Below are positions 63,606 to 64,000 of a DNA stretch of 64,000 bases, one piece after another. Each line of letters begins with the position of its first letter. Positions within the stretch are counted from its first letter, which is position 1. The stretch covers positions 682,001 through 746,000 of the forward strand of contig JANUWF010001475.1 of the NCBI GenBank assembly GCA_026120185.1, in the 5' to 3' direction. A program made the position numbers and the translations under genes. Source of the DNA: Voacanga thouarsii. Lineage: Eukaryota; Streptophyta; Magnoliopsida; Gentianales; Apocynaceae. A model generated the notes under the pieces. That model worked only from the letters and a program-made list of their open reading frames with translations, ran no database searches and was not told where the DNA came from.

Positions 63606-64000
63606 CTATGACTCAATAGAAAGAACTGATGATTCTCTATGTTTTGTGTGCATCCCATGATCTTCAGCTATCTCACGCGGAGCAACGAAAGGTTTTGGGG
63701 GCATAAGCAAATGTTCAACATCTCCTTCAAGCATCTCAACAACTTTGTTCATAGATGGTCTGTCAGCAGGCTTCATCTGTATGCACCACAAAGCTCCTAT
63801 GATCATCTTCTTTACCAACTTCCCCTCTTCAGCAGTGACATATCCCATGTCTATGTCCTTTCCCTGACTAAGTTGATCATAAACCCAAGAAGGGAAGTAA
63901 ATTTGGCTTACAGGCTCAGCAAATGGACTTATATTCTCTCTTCTGCTAGCCATTTCCATCATCAACATTCCAAAACTGTATACATCAGCTTTGTATGAGA
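63606..64000 (-). CDS. LRK10-like receptor kinase gene 3 (C-terminal part; runs off the window)
   Basis: This is the C-lobe of a wall-associated-type Ser/Thr receptor kinase. Reading inward from the window edge it begins [20 protein letters not shown], continues with [11 protein letters not shown] and [22 protein letters not shown], and ends with MPPKPFVAP and a Ser-rich tail before the stop at 63606-63608. The normal PPKPF tail shows what gene 1 has lost. No breaks are seen in 131 codons. The rest lies beyond 64000. Confidence 0.9.
   Translation of the reverse strand, partial: SYKADVYSFGMLMMEMASRRENISPFAEPVSQIYFPSWVYDQLSQGKDIDMGYVTAEEGKLVKKMIIGALWCIQMKPADRPSMNKVVEMLEGDVEHLLMPPKPFVAPREIAEDHGMHTKHRESSVLSIES

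Overview
This window is nuclear DNA from a flowering plant, most likely a eudicot. The genes are intron-rich with GT-AG junctions, the intergenic DNA is very AT-rich, and there are Ty1/copia and Ty3/gypsy retrotransposons, Stowaway-like MITEs and an endogenous plant pararetrovirus. I cannot name the species; an asterid is a guess.

Layout. 1-7 kb: AT-rich intergenic DNA holding a MITE and two long solo-type LTRs of one family, one inserted head-on into the other. 8.5-14.1 kb (+): a complete seven-exon group I cyclic nucleotide-gated channel gene (CNGC1-like, 713 aa). 15.0-20.5 kb (+): a Ty1/copia element (copia-1) with near-identical 342-bp LTRs but a wrecked reading frame. 21.5 kb (+): an intronless SKP1 gene. 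22.4-29.3 kb (-): a ten-coding-exon spermine synthase gene (SPMS, 371 aa) with a large 5'UTR intron. 32.9-45.8 kb (+): a degenerate Ty3/gypsy element that is itself interrupted by a second copia element (copia-2, minus strand, 34,912-40,406). Copia-2 has lost its zinc-knuckle, protease and integrase region. In its place is about 1.74 kb containing a plus-strand RKD-type RWP-RK transcription factor gene. 46.0-49.2 kb (-): a clade A PP2C gene (433 aa) with ABRE/G-box motifs upstream. 51.7-57.5 kb (-): an endogenous caulimovirid of the bacilliform (badnavirus-like) type, split by a 2-kb solo LTR. 57.5-64 kb: three LRK10-like receptor kinase genes. The first is a pseudogene whose 3' end runs in frame into viral sequence, the second is divergent and carries in-frame stops, and the third looks intact and leaves the window.

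How the parts relate. The host genes cover ion signalling (CNGC), ubiquitin ligase assembly (SKP1), polyamine synthesis (SPMS), ABA signalling (PP2C) and a receptor-kinase cluster. They are not an operon-like unit. Target-site duplications order some of the insertions: copia-2 entered the gypsy element, the solo LTR entered the viral insert, and one solo LTR entered its own relative.

The most unusual structure is the RKD gene in the body of copia-2. It replaces a similar length of retroviral sequence, runs antisense to the element and seems to keep introns. Next is the kinase-pararetrovirus fusion frame. All exon models come from reading splice sites and family motifs by eye; no alignment or transcript evidence was available.
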